Positions 27,728-36,397 of a DNA stretch of 64,000 nt are shown here, piece after piece. The position numbers were made by a program, and so were the translations under genes. Within the stretch, counting starts at the first letter, position 1; each line of letters opens with the position of its first letter. A model generated the notes under the pieces. That model was given only the letters and a program-made list of their open reading frames with translations, was not told the DNA's origin and did no database searches. Location of the stretch: contig NZ_HG964406.1 of assembly GCF_000612805.1 (NCBI RefSeq), positions 1 to 64,000 of the forward strand, in the 5' to 3' direction. The stretch is from Bacillus ndiopicus (GTDB lineage Bacteria; Bacillota; Bacilli; Bacillales_A; Planococcaceae).

Positions 27728-28082
27728 TACATTAGTTGTTCTCTTTATCTCAGTAGGTGTAATTTTTATTGCAGTAGCGGCTGTCGGTTTGTTCCGACTT
27801 CCAGATTTATATACGCGTGCACATGCTGCATCCAAAAGTGCAACATTAGGTGTAATGAGTGTTTTAATCGGTGTATTTTTTCACTTTTGGTTAATTGAAA
27901 ATCATTTTAATCCACGTATATTGCTAGGAATTTTGTTCATTTTTATGACAGGCCCTGTTGGTGGACATATTATGAGCCGCTCTTCCTATATTGCAGGTGT
28001 AAAACCATGGTCGGGTACAATCCGTGATGATTTAAAGCCTGAAATTGAGCGTATGAAAAAAGAGCAAAATATACAAGACTAA
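27705..28082 (+). CDS. mrpG: Na+/H+ antiporter subunit G (Mrp complex)
   Basis: This 125-residue MnhG-family protein has three helices, GLFRLPDLYTRAHAASKSAT and TGPVGGHIMSRSSY. It completes the seven-subunit mrpABCDEFG set, so the complex is probably whole. The TTG start at 27705 is chosen because AAAGGAG lies six bases upstream inside mrpF; an earlier TTG at 27687 has no such site. A terminator follows three bases after the stop. Confidence 0.93.
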   Translation: MNVTVLANTLVVLFISVGVIFIAVAAVGLFRLPDLYTRAHAASKSATLGVMSVLIGVFFHFWLIENHFNPRILLGILFIFMTGPVGGHIMSRSSYIAGVKPWSGTIRDDLKPEIERMKKEQNIQD

Positions 28083-28084
28083 AG

Positions 28085-28126
28085 GGTAAAGGAAAGCAAT
28101 TAGTCATCCGCTTTCCTTTACCTTTT
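28085..28126 (+). terminator. Terminator of the mrp operon
   Basis: Perfect 13-base arms, GGTAAAGGAAAGC and GCTTTCCTTTACC, flank a 12-base loop and are followed by TTTTG, ending the seven-gene operon. Confidence 0.85.
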
Positions 28127-28224
28127 GCACTTTTAAAATATAAGGAATTAGCATTTAACTAAAAAATGCAGAAAACCTTTTTTGCTTATTCAATAAATCT
28201 TCTCATTCATCAACAATACACTCT

Positions 28225-28398
28225 TTAATATCCACGTCGATATGGCGGATAAAACCTTGGTGGGTATGGCGGATATGGTGGATATGGTGGATATGGCGGG
28301 TAATATGGATAACGTCGATATGGGAAAAATTGATTGCCTAAAAAGCTACCTAGAAACCCTCCTAAAAAAGGCGCACCGAATGGAAAAAATGGAAACAT
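28225..28398 (-). CDS. Small Pro/Tyr-rich protein, possibly spore- or surface-associated
   Basis: This 57-residue reading frame is supported by a perfect AAAGGAGG site seven bases before its ATG. The first part is Phe/Gly-rich (MFPFFPFGAPFLGGFLGSFL). The second is a run of five PPY-type repeats ending in RFYPPYRRGY. Similar short Pro/Tyr/Gly-rich proteins in Bacillales are often tied to spore coats, but I cannot prove that here. A plus-strand reading of 61 residues over the same bases is a shadow with low-complexity Met/Asp/Val content. Confidence 0.65.
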   Translation of the reverse strand: MFPFFPFGAPFLGGFLGSFLGNQFFPYRRYPYYPPYPPYPPYPPYPPRFYPPYRRGY

Positions 28399-28644
28399 AC
28401 AAACTCCTCCTTTGCTTTACTATATGACAAAGGTTTAGGAAAAGGTGACAAAGGACATGTTTGAAAAGTCATTTTCAAGCAACAAGTAATACATAGAAGC
28501 AGAGGCTATGGCTTGTCCAGAAAGTCGAATCAGCTTTGAAACAAAGAAAAATTCAGCTCTACTTATTCATTTTTAATTAAAAGTAAATGTTATCGATGCT
28601 TACATTCTTTAGAGAATTAATATTTCAATAAGACAGTAAAAAAA
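28399..28644. other. Gap between the Pro/Tyr-rich gene and the pepA terminator
   Basis: About 245 bases upstream of the small gene contain no supported gene. A short stretch (GGCTTGTCCAGAAAGTCG, about 28511-28530) resembles half of the terminator hairpin next door. The rest is AT-rich and probably holds the promoter of the 57-residue gene. Confidence 0.4.
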
Positions 28645-28683
28645 TTGTCCGAAAAGCGGCACGCAAGCCTGCTTTTCGGACAA
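28645..28683 (-). terminator. Terminator of the leucyl aminopeptidase gene
   Basis: Perfect 13-base arms, TTGTCCGAAAAGC and GCTTTTCGGACAA, surround a 13-base loop. On the minus strand seven T follow. Confidence 0.9.
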
Positions 28684-28706
28684 CTCTAGTCTCTTAATTA
28701 AATAGC

Positions 28707-30206
28707 TTATTTTTCCTCTGCTAATTGCTCAATAAAGCTAGCTAAAGTACGTACCATTACGCCTGTACCACCCTTTGGACCAAGGTCATGCACAGCGCTA
28801 CTATCTGATGTACCAGCGATGTCTAAGTGAATCCATGGCGTATCCTCAGCAAATTCTCCAACAAAGCCACCACCGAAAATCATATGACCATCGCGTCCAG
28901 GAGAATTATTTAAATCAGCAAATTCAGAGTTACGAATGCGTTTTTTATCGTTTTCTGTAAGTGGTAAGCGCCATACAAATTCATTTGTATCAACAGTCGC
29001 TTCCATAAAGCTTTCGAAGAACGCTTCATTGTTCGTTAATGCACCTGTTTTATCATTCCCTAATGCAACAATTACGCCACCTGTTAAAGTAGCTACATCA
29101 ATTAAATATTTTGCACCTTGCTGCTTCGCATAAGTTACTGCATCCGCTAACACAAGACGACCTTCCGCATCCGTATTAAACACTTCTACCGTTTTTCCAC
29201 TTAAAGTTGTAATCACATCATCTGGCTTTAACGCTTCACCAGAAACCATATTATCTGTCGCACCAACAACTGCCATAACGTTTTTATTAGGGCGTGTTTC
29301 ACCAATAATTTTCATTGCACCTAAAACTGCTGCTGCGCCGCCCATATCGCCTTTCATGCCAACCATACCTTCACGAGGCTTTAATGAATATCCGCCCGTA
29401 TCGTAAGTTACACCTTTCCCTACTAATGCGACAACATCTTCCCAATTCTCTGTTGCTTTGTACTTTAATGTAATCATACGTGGCTCTTGTACAGAGCCTT
29501 TGTTAACGCTTAGAATAGCCCCCATACCTAGCTCTTCCATCTGTGCTTTGTTTAAAATTTCTACTTCAAAGCCGTATTGTTTGCCAAGCTCCTCAGCATA
29601 ATTTGCTAAATCCGTGGCTGTTAATAAGTTTGGTGGTGTATTTACTAATGTACGCGCTTCATTTGTAGCATCTGCGTAAATATGTCCTACTTCATAATTT
29701 GTAGCGATATCTTCAATAGAGCCAGCAGCTACAAAATGCACAGCATCTAAATATGTGTCTGCCTCATTTGATGTTGTTTTGTAGTGCTTTACTGTATAGA
29801 AGCCTAAGTTAATACCTTCTCCAGCTAAAAAAGCCACTTCCTCTTCCGTAATATTTTCTGTTGTAAAGGATTCTAACCAAATTGTATAAGCCATCTTTTT
29901 GGATTTTTTTAATTGCTTTCCAACTAAACCAAAAGCGTTACGTAACACTTCTGCTGTTAAGCTTTTCCCTTCTCCTAGACCTACAAATAAAATATGTTGT
30001 ACTTTTTCTCCTGCAACAGGTAGCTTTGTAATCGCTTTCGCTTCAGATGAAATTTCTCCATTAGTTAACCACTCATTGATATGTTCACCAAAAGCTGTCG
30101 GCAATGCTGACCAATTGCTCATTTGTTCGCGGTGCTTCTGTACACCAACGATTAATACTTCTGTTGCTACTTGCTCTAATGTTGTTGTTTGTTTTGCGAT
30201 ATTCAT
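28707..30206 (-). CDS. pepA: Leucyl aminopeptidase (cytosol aminopeptidase, M17 family)
   Basis: This 499-residue cytoplasmic metallopeptidase removes N-terminal residues from peptides. It has the variable N-terminal domain and the M17 catalytic domain with VGKGVTYDTGGYSLKP, the signature NTDAEGRLVLADA holding the metal-binding Asp and Glu and catalytic Arg, and VATLTGG. Two Mn/Zn ions are expected. Length is normal. The ATG follows GGAGGAAG. It corresponds to yuiE of B. subtilis and is divergent from yuiD, as in that species. Confidence 0.93.
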   Translation of the reverse strand: MNIAKQTTTLEQVATEVLIVGVQKHREQMSNWSALPTAFGEHINEWLTNGEISSEAKAITKLPVAGEKVQHILFVGLGEGKSLTAEVLRNAFGLVGKQLKKSKKMAYTIWLESFTTENITEEEVAFLAGEGINLGFYTVKHYKTTSNEADTYLDAVHFVAAGSIEDIATNYEVGHIYADATNEARTLVNTPPNLLTATDLANYAEELGKQYGFEVEILNKAQMEELGMGAILSVNKGSVQEPRMITLKYKATENWEDVVALVGKGVTYDTGGYSLKPREGMVGMKGDMGGAAAVLGAMKIIGETRPNKNVMAVVGATDNMVSGEALKPDDVITTLSGKTVEVFNTDAEGRLVLADAVTYAKQQGAKYLIDVATLTGGVIVALGNDKTGALTNNEAFFESFMEATVDTNEFVWRLPLTENDKKRIRNSEFADLNNSPGRDGHMIFGGGFVGEFAEDTPWIHLDIAGTSDSSAVHDLGPKGGTGVMVRTLASFIEQLAEEK

Positions 30207-30350
30207 TATATACTTCCTCCAATTATTTAATAGCTCTATTATACAATATCATAATTATTCGAATAGCGAAATATTTGCTTTTTTTTAATATTCGCAAATA
30301 TGTTATACTTTAGCTATGGATATTAGACAAATGGAAAGGTACGGTGAACG

Positions 30351-30824
30351 ATGGAGCTTTTACAGAACACCCCGCTTTTAATCGGTATTTTTGCTATTTT
30401 ACTTGCGCAATTTTTAAAAGTCCCGATTTATTTTTTGGCGACAAAAAAAGTCGAATGGAGCTTGCTCACATCAACTGGTGGGATGCCGAGCTCACATTCT
30501 GCTGCAGTAGCAAGCATCGCAACCGCAGTCGGCTTTGAAACAGGCTTCAATTCACCTATTTTTGCCGTAGCAGCAATGTTAGCAGGAATCGTTATGTATG
30601 ATGCAAGCCATGTCCGTTTTCAAGCAGGGCGACATGCAGCGGCGTTAAATGAAATCCGCCATGATTTACAACGCTTTTTCCGTGAAATTAAACGTTGGCC
30701 TGAATTAAATGAAGAACAAAAAATTGAGGATTTAAAAACATTGCTTGGTCATAAAAAAAGCGAGGTAGCAATTGGCGCACTGTCTGGTATTATTCTGAGC
30801 ATCGTTGTCTATCAGTTTATTTAA
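30351..30824 (+). CDS. yuiD: Divergent PAP2 family membrane protein (YuiD)
   Basis: This 157-residue protein has about four membrane helices and the DUF212/PAP2-like motif TSTGGMPSSHSA (about 41-52), plus a helix with YDASHVRFQAGRHA. PAP2-superfamily relatives are acid phosphatases acting on lipid phosphates; activity of this branch is not established to my knowledge. Order beside pepA (yuiE) matches B. subtilis. The ATG has GGTACGGTGAACG upstream, a modest site. Confidence 0.88.
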   Translation: MELLQNTPLLIGIFAILLAQFLKVPIYFLATKKVEWSLLTSTGGMPSSHSAAVASIATAVGFETGFNSPIFAVAAMLAGIVMYDASHVRFQAGRHAAALNEIRHDLQRFFREIKRWPELNEEQKIEDLKTLLGHKKSEVAIGALSGIILSIVVYQFI

Positions 30825-30839
30825 AATGGCTGTATATCT

Positions 30840-30881
30840 AAAAAGCTGATGAGAAAGATATACCTTTCTCATCAGCTTTTT
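30840..30881. terminator. Bidirectional terminator between yuiD and yuiB
   Basis: AAAAAGCTGATGAGAAA and its exact complement flank an eight-base loop, ending both convergent genes. Confidence 0.92.
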
Positions 30882-30882
30882 A

Positions 30883-31206
30883 CTAAAACATCCGATAGCC
30901 GTTTTTACGTAATAAAATCATGACAATTCCCGCAATAATCGCTCCAGCAAAGCCACCTGATAAAATAATAATATCTGCTAGCTGCAACGATAAAAACCTA
31001 TCTACTAGTGCAGGAAACGCTGTGCCTGGTTTAAAAATATAATCTAAAAAGCTTACTTCATCAATAATAAAGACAACAATAACTGGATACACCACTGCCA
31101 TTAACCATGTCATTCTTAGCAGCATATTTAATAAAAAGCCGATGCCGAAAAACATCACTAAAAACAATAATGTTGAAATAATTAATTCTGGAATTGAAAC
31201 TGTCAT
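30883..31206 (-). CDS. yuiB: YuiB-like membrane protein
   Basis: This 107-residue protein has three membrane helices with a short hydrophilic stretch (FKPGTAFPALVDRF) between the second and third. It matches the size, topology and neighbourhood of YuiB, a Bacillales membrane protein of unknown role. The ATG at 31206 follows GGAGGTTTACATA; a 10-residue upstream extension lacks support. Confidence 0.7.
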   Translation of the reverse strand: MTVSIPELIISTLLFLVMFFGIGFLLNMLLRMTWLMAVVYPVIVVFIIDEVSFLDYIFKPGTAFPALVDRFLSLQLADIIILSGGFAGAIIAGIVMILLRKNGYRMF

Positions 31207-31286
31207 TATGTAAACCTCCGATATTCTCTTCATCAAGTTTACATGATTACAGAAATCCTTTCAATGTTAAGTCATCTGACAGCAAA

Positions 31287-31322
31287 AAGCCGTGTCAAAA
31301 TCAAAAACATTTTGACACAGCT
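31287..31322 (-). terminator. Terminator of the cstA gene
   Basis: GCCGTGTCAAAAT and ATTTTGACACAGC, with one mismatch, flank a short A-rich loop. On the minus strand the stem ends in CTTTTTGC. Confidence 0.85.
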
Positions 31323-31331
31323 TGTTCACGA

Positions 31332-33134
31332 TTACATGGAGTCGACTGCCTTGCCATTTACGAAGCGCGGGCTGTTCCATAAGTCCTTCCATTTACGCGC
31401 CGCTGTCACAACGATAATTAGCCCTAATATCACCATAATAATCGATAAAATACCGTTTAATACGTTATAGCCACCTGCCGCTGAGTTCCAGTACACATTT
31501 TTAACCATCCAGTATGCACCGACGTTTACTGTAACATATAAATATGCCAATGGTATCATACAGGTTAAAACATAAATGCGTTTGTCTGCCATTTTTAAAA
31601 TAATTGTTGCACCACACACTAAACCGATAGATGCCATTAGCTGATTTGATACACCGAATAAGGCCCAAACAGAGCTAATATCTCCTGAATAAAGAAGGTA
31701 GCCCCACATGAAACAGGCCAGCGCTGAGGCAAAAATATTACCTGGTAGCCAATCTGTTTTCTTTAACGGCTTATAAGCTCCACCTAGGAAATCCTGAATC
31801 AAATAACGAGCAACACGCGTTCCAGCATCAATTGCCGTTAAAATGAACACTGCCTCAAACATAATGACAAATTGATAGAAATAGGAACTTAACTCTGAGA
31901 ACCACTTAATTCCCGTGAAAATATATGTCATACCGACTGCTAATGTAACAGCTCCACCAGTACGCCCTTCTAAATCCATGCCAATTTGCTCTGATAGCGC
32001 TGCTAAATTGACCGTATCCATACCAAGTGTGGCAAACACTGCTGGTGCAGAGTTAATTGCAAAATAATCTCCCGGATGTAAAGAAGTTGCAGCAATTAGC
32101 GCCATAATACCAACTAAACATTCTACTAACATAGCACCAAAGCCAACAACACGAATATCTTCCCACTTATCAATCATTTTTGGCGTAGTGCCTGAACCAA
32201 CAAAGGCATGGAAGCCTGAGATAGCACCACAGGCTATTGTAATCGAAACGAATGGCCAGACTGGACCTGCTACAACAGGGCCGCCCCCACCCAAGAAATC
32301 AGGAATAATTGCAGGGAATTCGATTGCTGGATTAACAATAAATACCCCAATAATTAACGCGATAAATACACCGATTTTCATAAAGCTGCTTAAATAATCG
32401 CGAGGAGCAAGCAATAGCCAGACCGGCAATGCTGCTGCAAAGAAAGCATAAATAGGTAAAATAAGTGCCAATGTTTGACGCTCTAATGTTAATAAATCAC
32501 CTAACCAAGTACCTTGAATACTTGGTCCTATGAAAACACCAATCATTAATAAAATAAATCCTATTGTTGATGTTACGAGTAAATTACCCGTTTTCTTGTA
32601 TGCAATCCCTACAAGCATAGCAATTGGAACAGTAATTGCTACAGCAAATGTTCCCCAAGGGTTTCTTTCAAGTGCACCAAGCACAACCATTGATAATCCA
32701 GCCATTGTAATTGTAATAATGAAAAGCATTGCTAGGCCCGTACAAAATCCTGCTACAGGTCCAAGCTCCTCTTTCATTACTTCAGAGAGCGATTTACCAC
32801 CACGACGCATGGAAGCGAATAATACTACCGCATCATGTACCGCACCACCTATTACCGCTCCGATTAACAGCCATAAAAGACCAGGTAAATAACCAAACTG
32901 CGCTGCTAAAACAGGCCCAACTAACGGACCCGCTGCAGCAATCGCCGCAAAATGGTGCCCAAACGCGACCCATTTGTTGGTGGGTACATAATCCTGCCCA
33001 TCATTTAATTTATGTGCTGGTGTAGGCTCATTTTCATTAATTTTTAAAACTTTTTTTGTAAAGAAATAACCGTAAAGACGATACGCAATCACTAAAATAC
33101 AGACTGCTCCTATAACGATTGAAATCGCATTCAT
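31332..33134 (-). CDS. cstA: CstA-family carbon starvation / pyruvate-type transporter
   Basis: This 600-residue inner-membrane protein has 16-18 helices. It carries the CstA-domain stretches HFAAIAAAGPLVGPVLAAQFG, GFHAFVGSGTTPKMI and the C-terminal DUF4161-like part. Family members import peptides or pyruvate under carbon limitation. In Escherichia coli the CstA homologue BtsT is controlled by a LytS/LytR-type system (BtsSR). Here lytS-lytR lies directly upstream and three direct repeats separate it from cstA, so the same logic is likely. The ATG at 33134 is preferred because AAAGGGGG lies too close to the upstream ATG at 33146. Confidence 0.9.
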   Translation of the reverse strand: MNAISIVIGAVCILVIAYRLYGYFFTKKVLKINENEPTPAHKLNDGQDYVPTNKWVAFGHHFAAIAAAGPLVGPVLAAQFGYLPGLLWLLIGAVIGGAVHDAVVLFASMRRGGKSLSEVMKEELGPVAGFCTGLAMLFIITITMAGLSMVVLGALERNPWGTFAVAITVPIAMLVGIAYKKTGNLLVTSTIGFILLMIGVFIGPSIQGTWLGDLLTLERQTLALILPIYAFFAAALPVWLLLAPRDYLSSFMKIGVFIALIIGVFIVNPAIEFPAIIPDFLGGGGPVVAGPVWPFVSITIACGAISGFHAFVGSGTTPKMIDKWEDIRVVGFGAMLVECLVGIMALIAATSLHPGDYFAINSAPAVFATLGMDTVNLAALSEQIGMDLEGRTGGAVTLAVGMTYIFTGIKWFSELSSYFYQFVIMFEAVFILTAIDAGTRVARYLIQDFLGGAYKPLKKTDWLPGNIFASALACFMWGYLLYSGDISSVWALFGVSNQLMASIGLVCGATIILKMADKRIYVLTCMIPLAYLYVTVNVGAYWMVKNVYWNSAAGGYNVLNGILSIIMVILGLIIVVTAARKWKDLWNSPRFVNGKAVDSM

Positions 33135-33208
33135 ACTGAACTTCATCCCCCTTTATTAATTCTTTTTACAAGCTTAGCAAAAAGATAAGAAATTTGGATA
33201 AAATCACA

Positions 33209-33261
33209 TTAAAATGTCAGAATAATCTGTTAAGGTGTCAAAATCTGATGTTAAAATGCAT
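33209..33261 (-). promoter_or_regulatory. Three 21-bp-phased direct repeats before cstA, candidate LytTR binding sites
   Basis: On the plus strand TTAAAATGTCA (33209), TTAAGGTGTCA (33230) and TTAAAATGCAT (33251) start exactly 21 bases apart. On the minus strand this is TGACATTTTAA and relatives reading toward cstA. LytTR-domain regulators bind direct repeats on one DNA face with about two-turn spacing. The product of the adjacent lytR gene is the natural candidate. Confidence 0.6.
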
Positions 33262-33262
33262 A

Positions 33263-33994
33263 TTATGTTTCAAATATTTTTCGGATTTCCTTTACATACA
33301 TACGGCTCACAGGCACAACATGTCCACCTTGTAAAATAACGTTATATTTCGAGGTTCCCCATGATTCAAGCTCCTGCAAATGCTCTAAATTGATTAAAAA
33401 TGCACGATGAATACGTATAAAATTTGGGCTTAGCTTTTTTTCTAGCATGATTAACGATTCTGCGCTACTATAGCATTTATTTTCTGTAATTACTTTCGTT
33501 TTACTTTCTTCTGATGTGAAATACAGTACATCCTGTAATTTAATAAGCGCAACACGATCCTCATTAGAAACAGCAATTTTCCCCATTTGTTTTATTTTTT
33601 CTTTCACCGCCGGTTCCTTACGTTCACTTTTCTTTGTCATTGTCATTAATTTGAGAACAGTTTGCTCGATTCGCTGTTGTTCAAATGGCTTTAAAATATA
33701 ATCAAAGGCATTCATATTAAATGCATCAATCGCATAATCATCATAGGCAGTAGCAAATACGATTAAAGGCTTTTCCTCCCGTCGCAATAACTCTTTCGCT
33801 AGCTCTATCCCATTTTTATCGGAGAGCTCTATATCTAAAAATAAACAATCAATTTCCTCTATTAAATTGTCCTCTAGCACTTGCTGTAAATCTTCCGACT
33901 CACCCACCACTTCAATTTCCGAAAATTGCGACAATAAATATTTCAATTCATCACGCGCTAAAGGCTCGTCGTCAATAACGAATACTTTATACAT
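33263..33994 (-). CDS. lytR: LytTR-family response regulator
   Basis: This 243-residue protein has an N-terminal receiver domain (1-120) with the acidic pocket VIDDE, phosphoacceptor Asp54 in CLFLDIEL, and conserved Thr/Lys (FATAYD, DYILKPF). The C-terminal LytTR DNA-binding domain (about 140-240) contains VALIKLQDVLYF and FIRIHRAFLINL. It pairs with the LytS kinase encoded directly upstream and probably controls cstA. The ATG at 33994 follows AGGTGAT. Usual names for such pairs are lytTS, btsRS or ypdAB; orthology is not settled here. Confidence 0.88.
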   Translation of the reverse strand: MYKVFVIDDEPLARDELKYLLSQFSEIEVVGESEDLQQVLEDNLIEEIDCLFLDIELSDKNGIELAKELLRREEKPLIVFATAYDDYAIDAFNMNAFDYILKPFEQQRIEQTVLKLMTMTKKSERKEPAVKEKIKQMGKIAVSNEDRVALIKLQDVLYFTSEESKTKVITENKCYSSAESLIMLEKKLSPNFIRIHRAFLINLEHLQELESWGTSKYNVILQGGHVVPVSRMYVKEIRKIFET

Positions 33995-34003
33995 TTTTAT
34001 CAC

Positions 34004-35740
34004 CTAGTCATCTATAGGAACAAAAACCTTCACCATTGTCCCTTTATTTTCTTTACTTTTAAACTCTACCTTTCCACGGTAATTGTAAATCTCTTTTAAA
34101 CGCTCTGTTATATTCCATAATGCAGTCCCTGTCCCATGAGGTGAATCTATCACTTGATTGCCTAGTAAAGCTAGCTTTTCCTTTTCAATACCGCAACCGT
34201 TATCAGCTACAATAATTTCAAGCATATTTACATTTTTTTTCGCTGTTATGCTTATTTGACCATTTTTAAGCTTTTTAAAGCCATGATGTATCGCATTTTC
34301 AACGAGCGGCTGTAGCGTAAAAGGTGGCACAAGCACTGTTAAAAAGCGCTCATCAATATCAAACTTCACCGTATATTTATTTGGAAAACGCGCTTGTTCA
34401 ATTGTTAAATATGCTTCAATATGCTCTATTTCCTTTTCTAGTGGAATGCGCATTTGACGCGCACCCTGCATATTGCTTCTGAAAAAAGAAGCAAGCTGTA
34501 ATAATAAATGTCGTGCCTGCTCTTGGTCAGTACGAATCAAGCTTGAAATTGCATTTATACTATTAAAGAAAAAATGAGGATGAATTTGTGCTTGTAAAGC
34601 TTTAATTTCAGCATCTCTTAATAATTTCCGCTGATTTTCTACCTCCGCATATTCTAGTTGAGTAGAAAATAATTTACTTAATCCTTCAGCTAATTCCTCC
34701 TCTACGGCAGTAATATGAGCACCATCTGTAAAATACATTTTTAACGTTCCTACCGTCTGTTGATGTACTTGTAACGGTAAAACGAGTGCTGCCTGCAATT
34801 TACAATCCTTGTGAGGGCAATTAATTTCACCCTTTTTCGTAGCTTTAATAATTTTGCCATGCTCCAATACATCATACGTTAGCTTGGTCATAATTTTTTG
34901 ATTTGTTAAATGATGATCTGCACCTTCGCCAACATGTGCTAAAATGCCATGCTGATCCGTAATCGCAACTGCTACTACACCTGTAGCCTCTTTGATAATT
35001 TCAGCAGCCTGATGGCAAGATTCTTCATTCAACCCTTGTCTAAAATGGATAACGGTTTTTTGTGCTATATGAAATGCCTCATGTGTTTGTGTTGCCTTAG
35101 TACGTTGCTCCTCAGCGATGGATGTTTTAATAATAAGACAAAATAAAAAAATACCGAACGCATTCATAAAAATCATCGGTAATGCGATAATTTGCACTAA
35201 ATTCAATGCCATATCAAAAGGGCGAGCAATCAACAAAATGACTAGCATTTGCAAGCATTCTGCTAATATACCAATACCCATTGCATGTCGATATGAAAAG
35301 GTTTTTTCAACGCGTAGCTTACGCCCTAAAAAACCTGTAATAATCCCCGCTAAAATTGTTGAAATACCACAAGCAATAGCTGTATAGCCTCCAAGAGAAA
35401 TACGATGCACTCCGGCGATTAAACCAGCACCAATCCCCACTGCTGGTCCACCGAAAATCCCTGCAATCGCAACTCCTACAAGCCTAGTGTTAGCAATCGC
35501 AGCTGTTTCTTCAACTTGTATTCTCACAATGTTTGCACTTATAATTCCATTATCAATGCGAATACCTAAATAGCTACTTATAATACCTAATATACCGAAG
35601 ACAAAAATAAGTATTAGCTTTGATGAGGTATTTTGCTCTCTATATAATATACTTTGAAACGGTCGCCATTTTGAGATTAAAAATGCAAAAATAACAATGA
35701 TCCCAATGCGCTCCAGCATATAAACGGATAATTCAATCAT
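34004..35740 (-). CDS. lytS: LytS-type sensor histidine kinase
   Basis: This 578-residue membrane kinase begins with six membrane helices of the 5TM-5TMR_LYT sensor type (about 1-205, with NTRLVGVAIAGIFGGPAVG), then a GAF domain (about 225-365) with a CPHKDC pair, then the HisKA-type box IHPHFFFNSINAISSLIR with the phosphoacceptor His, and an HATPase_c domain (HHGFKKL, NGCGIE, GTGTALWNI). It phosphorylates the adjacent LytR. The ligand may be pyruvate, by analogy with BtsS and LytS; that is inference. It starts inside the Nudix stop codon and ends one base before lytR. Confidence 0.9.
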   Translation of the reverse strand: MIELSVYMLERIGIIVIFAFLISKWRPFQSILYREQNTSSKLILIFVFGILGIISSYLGIRIDNGIISANIVRIQVEETAAIANTRLVGVAIAGIFGGPAVGIGAGLIAGVHRISLGGYTAIACGISTILAGIITGFLGRKLRVEKTFSYRHAMGIGILAECLQMLVILLIARPFDMALNLVQIIALPMIFMNAFGIFLFCLIIKTSIAEEQRTKATQTHEAFHIAQKTVIHFRQGLNEESCHQAAEIIKEATGVVAVAITDQHGILAHVGEGADHHLTNQKIMTKLTYDVLEHGKIIKATKKGEINCPHKDCKLQAALVLPLQVHQQTVGTLKMYFTDGAHITAVEEELAEGLSKLFSTQLEYAEVENQRKLLRDAEIKALQAQIHPHFFFNSINAISSLIRTDQEQARHLLLQLASFFRSNMQGARQMRIPLEKEIEHIEAYLTIEQARFPNKYTVKFDIDERFLTVLVPPFTLQPLVENAIHHGFKKLKNGQISITAKKNVNMLEIIVADNGCGIEKEKLALLGNQVIDSPHGTGTALWNITERLKEIYNYRGKVEFKSKENKGTMVKVFVPIDD

Positions 35741-36243
35741 TTATTATCCTCAAAATTATTAAAGTATAAATGATACGTAGTATAGCCAAATACTTTTCCT
35801 GGATCAATATCTGTCCATAAGCCTAGCTGATGCTGTTTTACATGATATGCAGATATTTCAGTAAGCATTACAGACGACTTTGTATCCTTTGCTAGCTTTT
35901 CTGGTGCTATCCAATGTGCTGCAACAATCTCATCTTCTTGGATTTGAATACTCTCAGTTGTTGCTTTGCCATAAAAAATTGCCATATTATCGCTTATGTC
36001 CTCTCGAATAACGCCTGTTCGAAAACCAATAAGCCCTTGAATAGTGCAGTCAATTCCCGTCTCTTCCTTTACCTCACGCTGAGCAGCCATATCTGCTGTT
36101 TCAGCCTGCTGCACAAAGCCCGCAGGTAAAGACCAGCATCCTTTTAATCCACCATATGATTTTTCTACTACAAGCCATTCCCCGGCATTATTTTCTATAA
36201 CTGCCGCGACACCTAACCATACTTTCCCACGCTCTTTTGTCAT
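35737..36243 (-). CDS. Nudix hydrolase
   Basis: This 168-residue cytoplasmic protein has an intact Nudix box: G-FVQQA-E-TADMAAQ-REVKEETGI (about residues 44-66), which binds a divalent metal and cleaves nucleoside-diphosphate-linked compounds. The substrate is unknown. ATG at 36243 is preferred over ATG at 36249, because AAAGGGGA lies at proper spacing only for the inner codon. It overlaps lytS by four bases, so it belongs to the lytS-lytR-cstA transcription unit or its leader. Confidence 0.87.
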   Translation of the reverse strand: MTKERGKVWLGVAAVIENNAGEWLVVEKSYGGLKGCWSLPAGFVQQAETADMAAQREVKEETGIDCTIQGLIGFRTGVIREDISDNMAIFYGKATTESIQIQEDEIVAAHWIAPEKLAKDTKSSVMLTEISAYHVKQHQLGLWTDIDPGKVFGYTTYHLYFNNFEDNK

Positions 36244-36347
36244 GCTCATTCCCCTTTCCTATGTACTATTATAAGCTTCTTCCATTTAATAAGAAAAGGG
36301 GGCTTTTAGGTTGTAGCTATATATGTATTTCAAATTAAATTGCAAAA

Positions 36348-36390
36348 AGCTGTCGAGAAAGTGGACTGATGCCCAGATTTCTCGACAGCT
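36348..36390 (-). terminator. Terminator of the NDH-2 gene
   Basis: Perfect 13-base arms, AGCTGTCGAGAAA and TTTCTCGACAGCT, flank a 17-base loop, with five T following on the minus strand. Confidence 0.88.
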
Positions 36391-36397
36391 AATTCAA

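Noticed and set aside
28263..28311. Short tandem repeat of GGATATGGT-type units as a CRISPR or VNTR locus
   Set aside because: The units are codons for PPY repeats in the minus-strand gene; there are no spacers.
28242..28427. Plus-strand 61-codon frame rich in Met, Asp and Val
   Set aside because: It is the antisense shadow of the Pro/Tyr-rich gene, which has a perfect ribosome site on the minus strand; this frame has none.
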